Source: Peptostreptococcus russellii
Lineage (GTDB): Bacteria > Bacillota > Clostridia > Peptostreptococcales > Peptostreptococcaceae
Direction of reading: 5' to 3'
DNA: 64,000 nucleotides
NCBI RefSeq assembly: GCF_003012055.1
Contig: NZ_JYGE01000003.1
Coordinates: 372,001-436,000 of the forward strand
This document shows positions 43,654-52,378 of the stretch, in pieces. Under the pieces are notes generated by a model. It was not told the DNA's origin, searched no databases, and saw only the letters and a program-made list of their open reading frames with translations. Position 1 is the first letter of the stretch. Each line of letters starts with the position of its first letter. The position numbers were made by a program, and so were the translations under genes.

Positions 43654-44502
43654 ATGGATTATAGTATTCAAACAAAAAAATATGAAGGTCCTATGGAACT
43701 TCTTATGGATCTTATCCATAGAAATAAAATAGATATTTCAGATATTTCTATATTTGAAATTACAGAACAGTATGTTGACTATATAGATAATATGGAAAAA
43801 TTTGATCTTGATATTGCAAGTGATTTTATAGATATGGCATCAAAGCTATTGGAAATAAAATCTAGATATATACTTTATTTAAAGTACAATTTAGAGGAAG
43901 ATGAAGATCCTCGTAAGGAATTGCAAGAAAAAATTGAGGAGTATCAAAAAATAAGAGAAATAACAGATGAACTAAGAGAAGAAATTAAAGAGTACGAAGA
44001 CAGATTTTACAGGGAAAAAGAGGAATACCTAGAAGAAGATGATTTAGATTTGGCTGAGATAAGTATTGAAAGTATCAAAAATATTATTAATAAATTATTT
44101 AAAGAAATAGATGAGCAAGATACAGAAGAAGTCTTAAATAAAAATCAAAAGCTAAAAGAAATTATAGAAATTAAAAATATTAGTGTTGAATCTAGAATGG
44201 ATTCTATCAGAAATAATATAATAAGCAGAAAAAAAATTAAGTTTAGCGATCTTATAAAGTCAGGAAGTAAGAAAGAAATAATAGCTAACTTTCTTGCAGT
44301 TTTAGAACTAATAAAATTAAAAGAGATAGTTATAAAACAAAAAAGTATTGAAGATGAAATACTGATAGAAAAGAAAGAAAATAGCCAAGAAATACTAATA
44401 GAAGAAAGTAATATTGATAAAGAGTATGAAAAAATAGAAAGAAAAGCAAATAGAAGATTTGAAAAGAAACAAAAAAAGATAGCAGACAATGATGTAATAT
44501 AA
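43654..44502 (+). CDS. scpA: Segregation and condensation protein A
   Basis: ScpA is the kleisin that joins SMC heads. The ATG at 43654 follows GAGGTGAAGGG, giving 282 residues. It has YEGPMELLMDLIHRNKIDI, ASDFIDMASKLLEIKSR and the C-terminal winged helix (about 190-235, SDLIKSGSKKEIIANFLAVL). A basic tail of about 30 residues extends beyond the usual end. It lies between the M50 protease gene and scpB. Confidence 0.94.
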   Translation: MDYSIQTKKYEGPMELLMDLIHRNKIDISDISIFEITEQYVDYIDNMEKFDLDIASDFIDMASKLLEIKSRYILYLKYNLEEDEDPRKELQEKIEEYQKIREITDELREEIKEYEDRFYREKEEYLEEDDLDLAEISIESIKNIINKLFKEIDEQDTEEVLNKNQKLKEIIEIKNISVESRMDSIRNNIISRKKIKFSDLIKSGSKKEIIANFLAVLELIKLKEIVIKQKSIEDEILIEKKENSQEILIEESNIDKEYEKIERKANRRFEKKQKKIADNDVI

Positions 44503-44633
44503 AATGATAATTAAAATAAAAATAATACTCTTCATAATTTTAATAGAGTATTTATAGTATTTATTTAAGAAATATTATTCAAAAAGATAATAATCTTTAA
44601 AAGATAATCAATAGATACGAAAGTGGTGTAATA

Positions 44634-45176
44634 ATGGAAAAAAAAGATATAAAAAGAAGTGAAATAAAAAGCATAATTGAAGCAATTATGTTTTCATATG
44701 GAGAACCTCTAAGTATAAAGGATTTAAATCTAGCAATAAATGAAGAGCTTGCTCCAAAAGAAATAGAAATTATGCTTGATATCTTAATTGAAGAATATAA
44801 AGAAAATAATAGAGGGATTAATATAATTAAGTTGGGAGATAAGTATCAGATGTGTTCTAATCCTGAATACGCCGATTTCATAAAAAAAATAATTGAACCA
44901 ACAAGAAAGAAAACTCTGAGTCAAGCTACACTAGAGACATTGATAATAGTAGCATATAAGCAACCTATAACAAAAACAGAGATAGAAAGTATTAGAGGAG
45001 TAAAGTGTGATAGAGTAATATCTACTTTATTAGATCAAAACCTTATTTATGAGTCAGCTAGACTTAATAAAATTGGAAAGCCAATTCTTTTTAAGACGAC
45101 TGATGAATTTTTAAAGTTACTAGATATTGAATCTTTGGATGAGTTACCAGATAAAAGTTTAGTTTCAGGAAATTAA
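44634..45176 (+). CDS. scpB: Segregation and condensation protein B
   Basis: ScpB dimers bind ScpA in the condensin complex. The 180-residue protein has two winged-helix domains with IIEAIMFSYGEPLSIKDL, then TLSQATLETLIIVAYKQPIT and IRGVKCDRVISTLLDQNLI. It lies 131 bases after scpA, a wider gap than usual, with no promoter recognised. Confidence 0.94.
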   Translation: MEKKDIKRSEIKSIIEAIMFSYGEPLSIKDLNLAINEELAPKEIEIMLDILIEEYKENNRGINIIKLGDKYQMCSNPEYADFIKKIIEPTRKKTLSQATLETLIIVAYKQPITKTEIESIRGVKCDRVISTLLDQNLIYESARLNKIGKPILFKTTDEFLKLLDIESLDELPDKSLVSGN

Positions 45177-45372
45177 ATTTATTTATAATACAATGAATTT
45201 ATTGTATTGTGTATATGAAATAAATATGTAATTTCATTTAAAAAATTACTTTTTTCAAAAAAATATGATATAATATTATATAGCATACAAAATATTTACT
45301 ATTAATTTATTTTTAAGTCGAAACAGAATAAATATAATAATCTGCTTTAGTTAAGAGAGTAGGAGGATAGTT

Positions 45373-45813
45373 ATGGAAGATAAGGAATTAGCACTACTTT
45401 TGCTTGAAAATTTCAACATATTTGATAATATGATAAAAAATGTTACTGGCTCTGGCATGAAGAAAATACAAAAGTTTACTACAAAACAATTTTTTACTTT
45501 AGAGCAAATGAAAAAATATGATAAAATTGAGCTTAAGAATTTAAGTAAGGATTTATATGTATCTACATCAAGTCTTTGTATACTATTAAATAAAATGGTA
45601 GATAATGACTATGTATTTAGAGAAGAAGATCCTAAAGACAGAAGAAATACCTTTTATGGTATGACTGAAAAGGGAAGAGAAGTATTAGCTGAAGAAGAGG
45701 ATAGGATTGCTTCAGTATTAGTTCAAAATATGAATGGATTTGATGAGAAATTTAAGAAGAATTTAGAAAAAAGTTTAATGGTTCTTATAAAAGCAGCAGA
45801 AAAATTATATTAA
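45373..45813 (+). CDS. MarR family transcriptional regulator
   Basis: This 146-residue winged-helix protein has the recognition region LSKDLYVSTSSLCILLNKMV and the wing EEDPKDRRNTFYGMTEKGREVL. Effector and target are unknown. It lies alone, with AGGAGG before the ATG, between scpB and the convergent sirtuin gene, so its target is not evident from context. Confidence 0.9.
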   Translation: MEDKELALLLLENFNIFDNMIKNVTGSGMKKIQKFTTKQFFTLEQMKKYDKIELKNLSKDLYVSTSSLCILLNKMVDNDYVFREEDPKDRRNTFYGMTEKGREVLAEEEDRIASVLVQNMNGFDEKFKKNLEKSLMVLIKAAEKLY

Positions 45814-45840
45814 AATTGATTGTATTTAAATGCTTTAATT

Positions 45841-45879
45841 AAAAATCAGCATGTTTGATTATCAAATATGCTGATTTTT
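45841..45879. terminator. Bidirectional terminator between the MarR and sirtuin genes
   Basis: AAAAATCAGCAT pairs with ATGCTGATTTTT, with a further inner stem (TTTGAT with ATCAAA). Both ends are A/T runs. Confidence 0.85.
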
Positions 45880-45891
45880 GTGATTTTTATA

Positions 45892-46629
45892 TTATTTTAT
45901 AGCCTTATCTAAAACAGAGCCGATAGAATCATTTATTATTAAATTTGCATCTTTATCCATCATAGTGGAACTTTTGTTTATTAAAACTAAATACTTTCCT
46001 TTGAAATAACTCAAAAATCCTGCTGCAGGATATACAACAAGAGAAGTACCACCAACTATCAACATGTCGGCTTTTGAAATAGCATTAATAGAATTTACAA
46101 TTGTTTCTTCATTTAAAGATTCACCATATAACACAACATCTGGCTTTACTCTTGCTCCACACTCACTACAATGTGGAACATTCCCTTTTAGATTTAAAAA
46201 TTCTTCTAGGTTGTACTTTGCATTGCAACGTTCACAAGTATTTGAATTTACTGTTCCATGAAGCTCATAGACAGTTTTACTAGCAGCCTTTTGATGTAGA
46301 CCATCTATATTTTGTGTAATGATAGACTTAAGCTTTCCTTGGGCCTCTAGTCTGGCAAGTGCCATATGTGCCTTATTAGGTTTAGCATCGGGGTAAATCA
46401 TATTATCTTTATAAAATTTGAAAAAATCTTCTGGGTAACGCTCATAAAAAGTATGTGATACCAACTCCTCGGGTGAGAAGTGCTGATTTAATTGCTTGCT
46501 AAATAGACCGTCAGAACTACGAAAATCTGGTATATTTGACTCAGTAGATACGCCAGCACCACCAAAAAATACAATATTATTTGATTCATCTATAAACTCT
46601 TTTAGCTGTTCTATTTTTTTATCATTCAT
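45892..46629 (-). CDS. NAD-dependent protein deacylase, sirtuin family
   Basis: This 245-residue Sir2-type enzyme removes acyl groups from lysines. It has the NAD-binding FFGGAGVSTESNIPDFRS (about residue 21-38), TQNIDGLHQKA, the catalytic His in ELHGTV (about 123), zinc cysteines (CERC and CSEC) and GGTSLVVYP. It starts with ATG after GGAGGT on the minus strand. The targets are unknown; it could counter acetylation of metabolic enzymes. Confidence 0.94.
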   Translation of the reverse strand: MNDKKIEQLKEFIDESNNIVFFGGAGVSTESNIPDFRSSDGLFSKQLNQHFSPEELVSHTFYERYPEDFFKFYKDNMIYPDAKPNKAHMALARLEAQGKLKSIITQNIDGLHQKAASKTVYELHGTVNSNTCERCNAKYNLEEFLNLKGNVPHCSECGARVKPDVVLYGESLNEETIVNSINAISKADMLIVGGTSLVVYPAAGFLSYFKGKYLVLINKSSTMMDKDANLIINDSIGSVLDKAIK

Positions 46630-46853
46630 AATATTACCTCCTTTTTGTCTTAATTATACCATATAGAAGAATAATATTAAAATTCAAGATAGCTAATCGA
46701 TATATTGTATATAGTTTTCTATATAAAATAGTATTATATATAATGATTATATTATTTCTTTCTTATTTTGAACTTTAGATTTTTATTTGCTATTCTTTTA
46801 TATCATCAGTTTTTTCAAAGTAAACACATAATTAATTTTTTAAATCATATAAA

Positions 46854-46912
46854 AAATCATCCATTAAAATAAATAGATATCTGAAATCTATAGTTATAAT
46901 AATGGATGATTT
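46854..46912 (-). terminator. Terminator after queT
   Basis: On the minus strand AAATCATCCATTA pairs with TAATGGATGATTT and is followed by TTTTATATG; an inner ATAGAT/ATCTAT stem fills the loop. The gap 46640-46850 holds nothing else I can see. Confidence 0.75.
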
Positions 46913-46925
46913 AGCTAATTATTTA

Positions 46926-47405
46926 TTATGCAGTTGCATCAATTTTTCTAAAAAAAGATGTTTTTTGACCTATTCTTTTAAATACTACAACACCGATAAC
47001 TGTAACTACAAGTTGACCTATTAAGACACTTGTTCCAGTAATAAGCAGTGGTGCATTTACAATAAAATAGAGTTCACCACCTACAAAAATACCACATAAA
47101 ACAGAATAAATTACTGCATTTGCATATGGATTTTTGATAAAGTAACTAATTGTATAAGATATAATACAAATACCCACGCCGACCATTACATCAACTACAC
47201 CTATCTGACTAAATAAATTGGCGATTAAAACTCCTAGAGTTACTCCAGGTATATACTTCCTGTTAAAGAAGGGAAGTACAGCCATTACTTCGCTGAATCT
47301 AAACTGAACAGCACCATAGCTAAGTGGGTTAATCAAAGTTAACACCACATAGATTGCACATACGAGTGCATTTCCAACCAAATCTCTTACATTAAAATTT
47401 TTCAT
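46926..47405 (-). CDS. queT: QueT-type queuosine precursor transporter
   Basis: This 159-residue membrane protein with about five hydrophobic segments starts MKNFNVRDLVGNALVCAIYV, has VQFRFSEVMAVLPFF and GVTLGVLIANLFS. QueT is the substrate-binding component of an ECF transporter for queuosine precursors such as preQ1. A preQ1-type riboswitch overlaps its ribosome binding site, which supports the substrate. The ECF energising module is not in the window. Confidence 0.88.
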   Translation of the reverse strand: MKNFNVRDLVGNALVCAIYVVLTLINPLSYGAVQFRFSEVMAVLPFFNRKYIPGVTLGVLIANLFSQIGVVDVMVGVGICIISYTISYFIKNPYANAVIYSVLCGIFVGGELYFIVNAPLLITGTSVLIGQLVVTVIGVVVFKRIGQKTSFFRKIDATA

Positions 47406-47412
47406 AAAAATT

Positions 47413-47454
47413 CCTCCTAGTTTTATTTATTGACAGGATGGTTACGAACTGTCA
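47413..47454 (-). promoter_or_regulatory. preQ1 class I riboswitch (candidate) controlling queT
   Basis: On the minus strand TGACAG pairs with CTGTCA around a loop containing TTCGTAACCATC, followed by an A-rich tail ATAAATAAAACTAGGAGG that contains the ribosome binding site. This small pseudoknot layout with TCG..TAACC in the loop and an AAAACNAGG tail resembles the preQ1-I aptamers. A preQ1-bound pseudoknot would hide the AGGAGG and block translation. A -10 TATAAT (47512-47507) lies upstream. Confidence 0.75.
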
Positions 47455-47582
47455 TACATATGCTAATAGAACTTTAAAGATTTCTTTTAGCAAACTACAC
47501 ATAGTATTATACATCAATTATGAAAAAAATAAAGTCTCGTATCTAACTTATAATTAAAAAAAACAAAAATATAAGAAAAATA

Positions 47583-47611
47583 TTGACACTTTATAAAAAT
47601 AGTATTAATAT
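47583..47611 (+). promoter_or_regulatory. Upstream promoter candidate for the SH3/glucosaminidase gene
   Basis: TTGACA, 17 bases, TAATAT. It lies about 170 bases before the gene and upstream of the WalR box. Confidence 0.45.
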
Positions 47612-47695
47612 GTAGAGAATTGTAATGAATGCCTTGTAATTATAGCAAAGTAAGCCATAAAAAATAGATGGAAATAAATTAGCTTTTTAACTATG

Positions 47696-47712
47696 TGTAA
47701 CTTTTTTGTAAC
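47696..47712 (+). promoter_or_regulatory. WalR (YycF) binding site
   Basis: TGTAAC, five T, TGTAAC matches the WalR consensus TGTWAH-N5-TGTWAH exactly. It is 15 bases upstream of a TTTACA -35, a good place for activation, and the gene is a cell-wall hydrolase, the typical WalR target class in B. subtilis and S. aureus. Confidence 0.7.
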
Positions 47713-47727
47713 TTTTAACATTTATTA

Positions 47728-47756
47728 TTTACAAAGTTGTAATTATTTGCTATAAT
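47728..47756 (+). promoter_or_regulatory. Proximal promoter of the SH3/glucosaminidase gene
   Basis: TTTACA, 17 bases, TATAAT. A 14-base palindrome TTACAA-AG-TTGTAA (47729-47742) overlaps the -35 and may bind another regulator. Confidence 0.7.
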
Positions 47757-47783
47757 GAGTTTATTAATTTTTAGGAAGAGAGT

Positions 47784-49277
47784 GTGATATTTTTGAGAAC
47801 AAAATTAGCTTTATCTACTTTGGCAATGCTTCCAATATTGGGTGTAGTTGCTTCTGCAGATAGTATGGGAATAGTAAATTATGAATTTGTTAATATAAGA
47901 ATAAATCCAAGTGTAAATGATAGTGTAAAGTTCGTATTAAAAAAAGGCGATAAAGTACAAATAGTATCAGAAAAAGATGGTTGGGTAAATATAAAATCCA
48001 ATAATAAAGATGGTTGGGTACAAAGTAGTGCAATATCCAAAATAGATGAACCAAGCAATATTAAAAGTGCACCTAGATCAATTAATATGATTGTAAATAA
48101 TGATTCTTTAAACCTTAGAACAGCACCTAGCACAAATGGTAAAATAATAGCTGTATTAAAAAAGGGAGACAAGGTTAAAGTCTTAGAGGAAACAGTAGGT
48201 TGGTCAAAGGTTGACTGTAATGGTAAGGTTGGTTATGTATCTACTAAGTTTCTAGTACCTGATGGAAGTGCAAATAAATCTAAGTCAATGACAGTTACAT
48301 CGAATAATCTAAATGCTAGAAAAACTACAAGTATATCTAGTGAAAAAGTATTTACCTTAAAAAAGGGAGATAAAGTTGAGTTTGTTTCTGAAAGCAACGG
48401 ATGGTCTCAGATTAAATTTGATGGTAAGGTAGGATATGTTTCATCATACTATCTTGAAGAGGGGATAGATGATATAGAAGAGAATCCAGATAATAATGGA
48501 AACAATCCAGATACTCCAGATGTAGAAGAAAATGAAAATCCAGATAAAACTTCACCTGATGGAACAGTAAATTATGTTAATATGGGTATGAGTTTGTCTA
48601 AATTTGTAGATCTTCAGATGTCAACTTCCTTGAATGTTAACTCTGCAGGTGGTTGGAAGCCAGCTACAAAAGATGAGTTGACAAATTATATGAATCCTAA
48701 TAACTTTACAGATGATGCAGGTATGATGCAGTTTGCAGAACTAAATAGATACACTGAAGATTTAACAGTAGATCAGTTAAATCAGTATCTAAATAAAATG
48801 TGTAAACCAGGCAATGTATTTCATAATCAGGGAGCATCATTTATAAATGCTGCAAAGAAAAACAATGTAAATGTTCTTTATCTTGTAGCACATTCTATGC
48901 TTGAAACAGGAAATGGAACTTCAACTCTTGCAAAGGGAGTAATGTATAATGGAAAGAAAGTATATAACTTCTTTGGAATCGGAGCAGTAGATGGAAATGC
49001 AGTAAATGGTGGAGCAGCAACGGCATATAAAAATGGTTGGACAACAGTAGTAGCAGGTTTAGATGGAGCTGCAAACTGGATATCAACAAAATACATTCAC
49101 AATGATCAGTACAAACAGTACACACTTTATTCAATGAAGTGGTCAAAGGATGTTATATGGCATCAGTATGCAACTGATATAGCTTGGCCTAGTAAAATAG
49201 GTAATAAAATGCATGATATATCTAAATACTCTACAAATCTTCATGCAATAAATTACTTAGTTCCACAATATCAGTAG
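47784..49277 (+). CDS. Secreted autolysin: three SH3 domains plus endo-beta-N-acetylglucosaminidase
   Basis: This 497-residue protein has a signal peptide (LALSTLAMLPILGVV, cleavage after ADS-like residues near 28), three bacterial SH3 (SH3_3) repeats at about 28-85, 97-155 and 165-222, each with NxR and a GDKVxxxxxxxGWxxV pattern, an acidic Pro/Asn-rich linker (about 227-262), and a glucosaminidase domain to the end. The probable catalytic Glu is in AHSMLETGNGTST (about residue 375). The enzyme should cut peptidoglycan glycan strands at the cell surface. It starts with GTG (47784) or TTG (47793); the GTG suits the AGGAAG spacing better. A WalR box lies upstream. Confidence 0.9.
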   Translation: MIFLRTKLALSTLAMLPILGVVASADSMGIVNYEFVNIRINPSVNDSVKFVLKKGDKVQIVSEKDGWVNIKSNNKDGWVQSSAISKIDEPSNIKSAPRSINMIVNNDSLNLRTAPSTNGKIIAVLKKGDKVKVLEETVGWSKVDCNGKVGYVSTKFLVPDGSANKSKSMTVTSNNLNARKTTSISSEKVFTLKKGDKVEFVSESNGWSQIKFDGKVGYVSSYYLEEGIDDIEENPDNNGNNPDTPDVEENENPDKTSPDGTVNYVNMGMSLSKFVDLQMSTSLNVNSAGGWKPATKDELTNYMNPNNFTDDAGMMQFAELNRYTEDLTVDQLNQYLNKMCKPGNVFHNQGASFINAAKKNNVNVLYLVAHSMLETGNGTSTLAKGVMYNGKKVYNFFGIGAVDGNAVNGGAATAYKNGWTTVVAGLDGAANWISTKYIHNDQYKQYTLYSMKWSKDVIWHQYATDIAWPSKIGNKMHDISKYSTNLHAINYLVPQYQ

Positions 49278-49398
49278 AAATGTTATTGTTTGACTTTAAC
49301 AAATATTTGAAGTCCTAGATATAAGTAAAATATTTCTAAAATCCTGATTAGAGATTCTAAAAAACATCAGGTAAACAATAATATAAAATAAGATTTAA

Positions 49399-49436
49399 AG
49401 AGTTGGTTGTTTTTATAAGCTATCAACTCTATTTTT
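49399..49436 (+). terminator. Terminator after the autolysin gene
   Basis: AGAGTTG and CAACTCT form a 7-bp stem with an 18-base loop, followed by ATTTTTAT. Confidence 0.7.
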
Positions 49437-49466
49437 ATATTGATATCTAATTTAAATCTTATATTG

Positions 49467-49495
49467 TTGACAAGGTTAGAGTAGAAGTTTATAAT
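49467..49495 (+). promoter_or_regulatory. Promoter of the second MarR gene
   Basis: TTGACA, 17 bases, TATAAT, about 68 bases before the start. Confidence 0.8.
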
Positions 49496-49563
49496 TTAAT
49501 GTACACTATTTTTAAAATAAATTATTGTTGTTTATAAAATGAATAATGAGAAGAGGTAATAAT

Positions 49564-50091
49564 ATGAGTGATAATTTTGAGTTTGAGAAGGAAACTATGA
49601 ATATAGAAGAATCGGAAAAATCAATTACTGAAGATAAGTCTTTTGAAGATTCTAAGAAAATAATCAATGAAATCATAGTAGAGTTATTTAATAATATTAT
49701 GATGATTGAAGAAAAAGCAGTTAGGATGAGGGGGATATCTGACCTATTAATGAGTGAGATACATGCAATAGATGCAATAGGTGTAGGAGAAGGTAAGATG
49801 ATGTCAGAAGTTGCAGAGGAGCTTCATATAACTATGGGGACACTGACAGCTACTATGACAAAACTAGAAAAAAAGGGATATGCAAAAAGAGAAAAGGATC
49901 CAACAGACAGACGTGTTGTATTGGCATCTCTTACAAGAAAGGGAGAACTTGCCAATAAAATACATAAAAACTTTCATGATGAGATGATTGATAGAGTTAT
50001 GATTGACTTAGATCTTCATGAAGATAAAATTTTAATTAAATCTCTAAAAAATATTAATGAATTTTTCATAAAAGAATATTTGGCAGATTAG
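49564..50091 (+). CDS. MarR family transcriptional regulator, FabT-like
   Basis: This 175-residue protein starts at the ATG at 49564, which follows AGAGGT; an upstream ATG at 49546 lies before that site. An acidic N-terminal stretch (about 1-35) precedes the winged helix with SEVAEELHITMGTLTATMTK (recognition helix) and the wing KDPTDRRVVLASLTRKGE. It resembles FabT, the fatty-acid synthesis repressor, in length and helices. But no fab genes are adjacent, so this is only suggestive. It has its own promoter and terminator. Confidence 0.85.
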   Translation: MSDNFEFEKETMNIEESEKSITEDKSFEDSKKIINEIIVELFNNIMMIEEKAVRMRGISDLLMSEIHAIDAIGVGEGKMMSEVAEELHITMGTLTATMTKLEKKGYAKREKDPTDRRVVLASLTRKGELANKIHKNFHDEMIDRVMIDLDLHEDKILIKSLKNINEFFIKEYLAD

Positions 50092-50101
50092 ATATAGTAA
50101 A

Positions 50102-50138
50102 AGAAGTACTTATAGTTTTATAAGAACTTCTTTTTTTC
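50102..50138 (+). terminator. Terminator after the second MarR gene
   Basis: AAGAAGT and ACTTCTT, with CTTATA and TATAAG inside, followed by TTTTT. Confidence 0.88.
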
Positions 50139-50368
50139 ATGAAAAAATATTTACAAGAATTTTGTAAATAAAAATTTAATCATAAGCAATCTGATAATAA
50201 AGTAATAATATCATAAAATATAAGGCTTATAAATTGAGACTAGTACAGGAGATTGTTCTTGTGTTTATTGAGTCAAGCTCACTAAAATTCTTTATAAACT
50301 ATATTTATTATGGTATAATGATAAAATGTAAATAATTATGTAATTATTAATATAAAATATATAAATAT

Positions 50369-50399
50369 AGGAGGTATTAGGGAATTTCCCGAATAAATT
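50369..50399 (+). promoter_or_regulatory. Unusual gltX ribosome binding region with a hairpin in the spacer
   Basis: A full AGGAGG (50369-50374) lies 25 bases before the gltX ATG, far beyond the normal spacing. The spacer contains GGGAATTTCCC (50380-50390), a small hairpin that could bring the two closer. An in-frame stop at 50394-50396 rules out an upstream start. A TATAAT (50314-50319) lies upstream with a weak -35. Confidence 0.5.
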
Positions 50400-52046
50400 A
50401 TGAGCAAAGAATTAGCTGAATTATTATTCCCAAATATTGATAAAACAATAGAATATTATGAAGAATTATATCCTGAAAGAGAATTAGGAAAAAAGGCAAA
50501 GGTAACTAGACTAGGACCAAGTCCTACAGGATTTATACATCTTGGAAACCTTTATGGTGCACTTGTCGATGAAAGAATGGCACATTTAAGTGAAGGTCCA
50601 ATGTTACTTAGAATAGAAGACACTGACCATAAAAGAAAGGTTGAAGGATCAGAAGAATTAATAATAAACTCTTTGAAGTTCTTCGGAATAGAGTTTGATG
50701 AAGGTGTTACTTTAGACGGTGAAGAAGGTTCTTACGGTCCATATAGACAAAGTGACAGAAAAGAAATTTACCAAACTGCTGCCAAATATCTTACAGAAAA
50801 GGGTTATACATATCCATCTTTTGTAACAGAAGAGGAAATGGCTAGCTTAAGAGAAGAGCAGGAAAAAGAAGGCGTAAATACTGGATACTATGGCAAGTGG
50901 GCAACAGATAGAGATCTTACTTTTGATCAGATAAAAGAAAAAATAGAAGCAGGAGAAGCTTGGACTCTAAGATTAAAGTCAGGCGGAGATCCTGAAGTAG
51001 CTATGAAGTTTAAAGATGGAATACGTGGTGAAATAACAGTTAGACAAAATAATCTAGATGTTGTTTTACTTAAAAATAATGGTATTCCTACATATCATTT
51101 TGCTCATGTAGTAGATGATCACTTTATGAGAATAACAGATGTTGTAAGAGGAGAAGAGTGGCTTTCAACTCTACCAATACATCTAGAGTTATTCTTTGTT
51201 ATGGGATGGAGAAGACCTAATTATAACCATACAGCACATCTAATGAAGATAGAAGATGGTGGAAAGAAAAGAAAGCTTTCTAAGAGAAAAGATCCAGAAC
51301 TTTCACTAGAGTACTATATGAGAGATGGATATTTCCCAGAAGCTGTAACAGAGTATTTAATGACTCTTATGAACTCAAATTACGAAGAGTGGAGAATGAA
51401 AAACCCAGATAAATCATATAAAGAGTTTAATTTCAAGACAAAGCATATGAGTTCTTCAGGGGCTCTATTTGATTTAAATAAGCTAAATGATATATCAAAG
51501 GATGTACTTGTAAAGATGTCAGAAGAAGATATAATGGAATTTATGATGGAATGGTCATCTAGATTCAATAAAGAAGCTCATACTCTACTTACAAAGTACC
51601 ATGATGATATAATAAAGCTTCTTTCAATCGGAAGAGGTGGAAAAAAGCCTAGAAAAGACTTGATGAACTGTACTCAGATAATGGACTTTATAGGATACTA
51701 TTTTGATGAGGACTTTAAGCATGTGGATTCTCTTCCAGAAAGAGTATCTAAAGAAGATGCGAAAAAAATAATTACCCAGTATTTAGATATGTATAATCAG
51801 GAAGATACAAATGAAGAGTGGTTTGAGAAAGTAAAGGAAATTACTGATAGTAATGGATTTACTTCCAACAATAAAGAGTTTAAGAAAAACCCAGAAGCAT
51901 ATAAGGGAAATGTAACAGATGTATCAACTGCAATTAGATTGGCAGTTGTAGGAAGAACTCAATCACCTGATCTTTGGAGTATTCAACAGATAATGGGAGA
52001 AGAGAGAGTAAAAGCTAGAATTAATATGTTTTTAGAAACTTTATAA
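50400..52046 (+). CDS. gltX: Glutamyl-tRNA synthetase, clostridial long form
   Basis: This 548-residue class I synthetase has the HIGH-type motif HLGN in PSPTGFIHLGNLYGAL, LLRIEDTDHKR, and the KMSKS-type KLSKRKD. It then has a long C-terminal helical anticodon-binding region. It is longer than the usual about 480-residue enzyme, with extra N-terminal residues, as seen in several Clostridia. It charges tRNA-Glu and, in organisms without GlnRS, may also charge tRNA-Gln. Translation initiation looks unusual (see the ribosome binding region). Confidence 0.93.
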   Translation: MSKELAELLFPNIDKTIEYYEELYPERELGKKAKVTRLGPSPTGFIHLGNLYGALVDERMAHLSEGPMLLRIEDTDHKRKVEGSEELIINSLKFFGIEFDEGVTLDGEEGSYGPYRQSDRKEIYQTAAKYLTEKGYTYPSFVTEEEMASLREEQEKEGVNTGYYGKWATDRDLTFDQIKEKIEAGEAWTLRLKSGGDPEVAMKFKDGIRGEITVRQNNLDVVLLKNNGIPTYHFAHVVDDHFMRITDVVRGEEWLSTLPIHLELFFVMGWRRPNYNHTAHLMKIEDGGKKRKLSKRKDPELSLEYYMRDGYFPEAVTEYLMTLMNSNYEEWRMKNPDKSYKEFNFKTKHMSSSGALFDLNKLNDISKDVLVKMSEEDIMEFMMEWSSRFNKEAHTLLTKYHDDIIKLLSIGRGGKKPRKDLMNCTQIMDFIGYYFDEDFKHVDSLPERVSKEDAKKIITQYLDMYNQEDTNEEWFEKVKEITDSNGFTSNNKEFKKNPEAYKGNVTDVSTAIRLAVVGRTQSPDLWSIQQIMGEERVKARINMFLETL

Positions 52047-52053
52047 AATTATG

Positions 52054-52086
52054 GCGTCTATAGTATCTTACTATTGACGCTTTTTT
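52054..52086 (+). terminator. Terminator after gltX
   Basis: GCGTC and GACGC plus inner ATAGTA and TACTAT, followed by TTTTTT. Confidence 0.85.
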
Positions 52087-52114
52087 ATTTAGAGATATAG
52101 AAATATAGATAAAA

Positions 52115-52350
52115 ACGAACAAAACAAAATAAATACATAATTATTTTTCGTAAATTTCATTATTTATAGACTATTATAAAGATAAAACACGAACTATAAG
52201 CCTGTTATTTCTTGTAAATAATTCGTAAAAAGGCTTATTTTGACCAAAAATTATAAAAAAAAATAAATAAAATACGAATTAGCCCTTGCAAAAAAACAAG
52301 AATACGAATAAAATAGAGATATAAGGTTAAAACATACGACTTATATCGTT
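52115..52350 (+). promoter_or_regulatory. Cluster of PurBox-like motifs upstream of purC
   Basis: At least eight (T/A)ACGAA cores in both orientations lie at about 52115, 52147, 52189, 52222, 52273, 52303, 52335 and 52346. Several match the Bacillus PurR consensus AWWWCCGAACWWT at 11 of 13 positions (for example AAAAACGAACAAA). A hairpin with ATAAGCC/GGCTTAT arms (52196-52238) lies among them. Pairs of such boxes bind PurR, a PRPP-sensing repressor, in Bacillus; here it is inference. Confidence 0.5.
52286..52314 (+). promoter_or_regulatory. Promoter candidate for purC-purF
   Basis: TTGCAA, 17 bases, TAAAAT, about 65 bases before purC. A TACGAA motif (52303-52308) lies in its spacer, as expected for a repressed promoter. 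Confidence 0.6.
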
Positions 52351-52378
52351 TATAATATTTATATAGGGAGCTGATGAT

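Noticed and set aside
49564-50091. Naming this regulator fabT
   Set aside because: Similarity of shape only; no fatty-acid genes are adjacent.
52080-52378. Purine riboswitch before purC
   Set aside because: The conserved TATAA...GTTTC.ACC core and three-way junction are absent; the motifs look like protein-binding sites.
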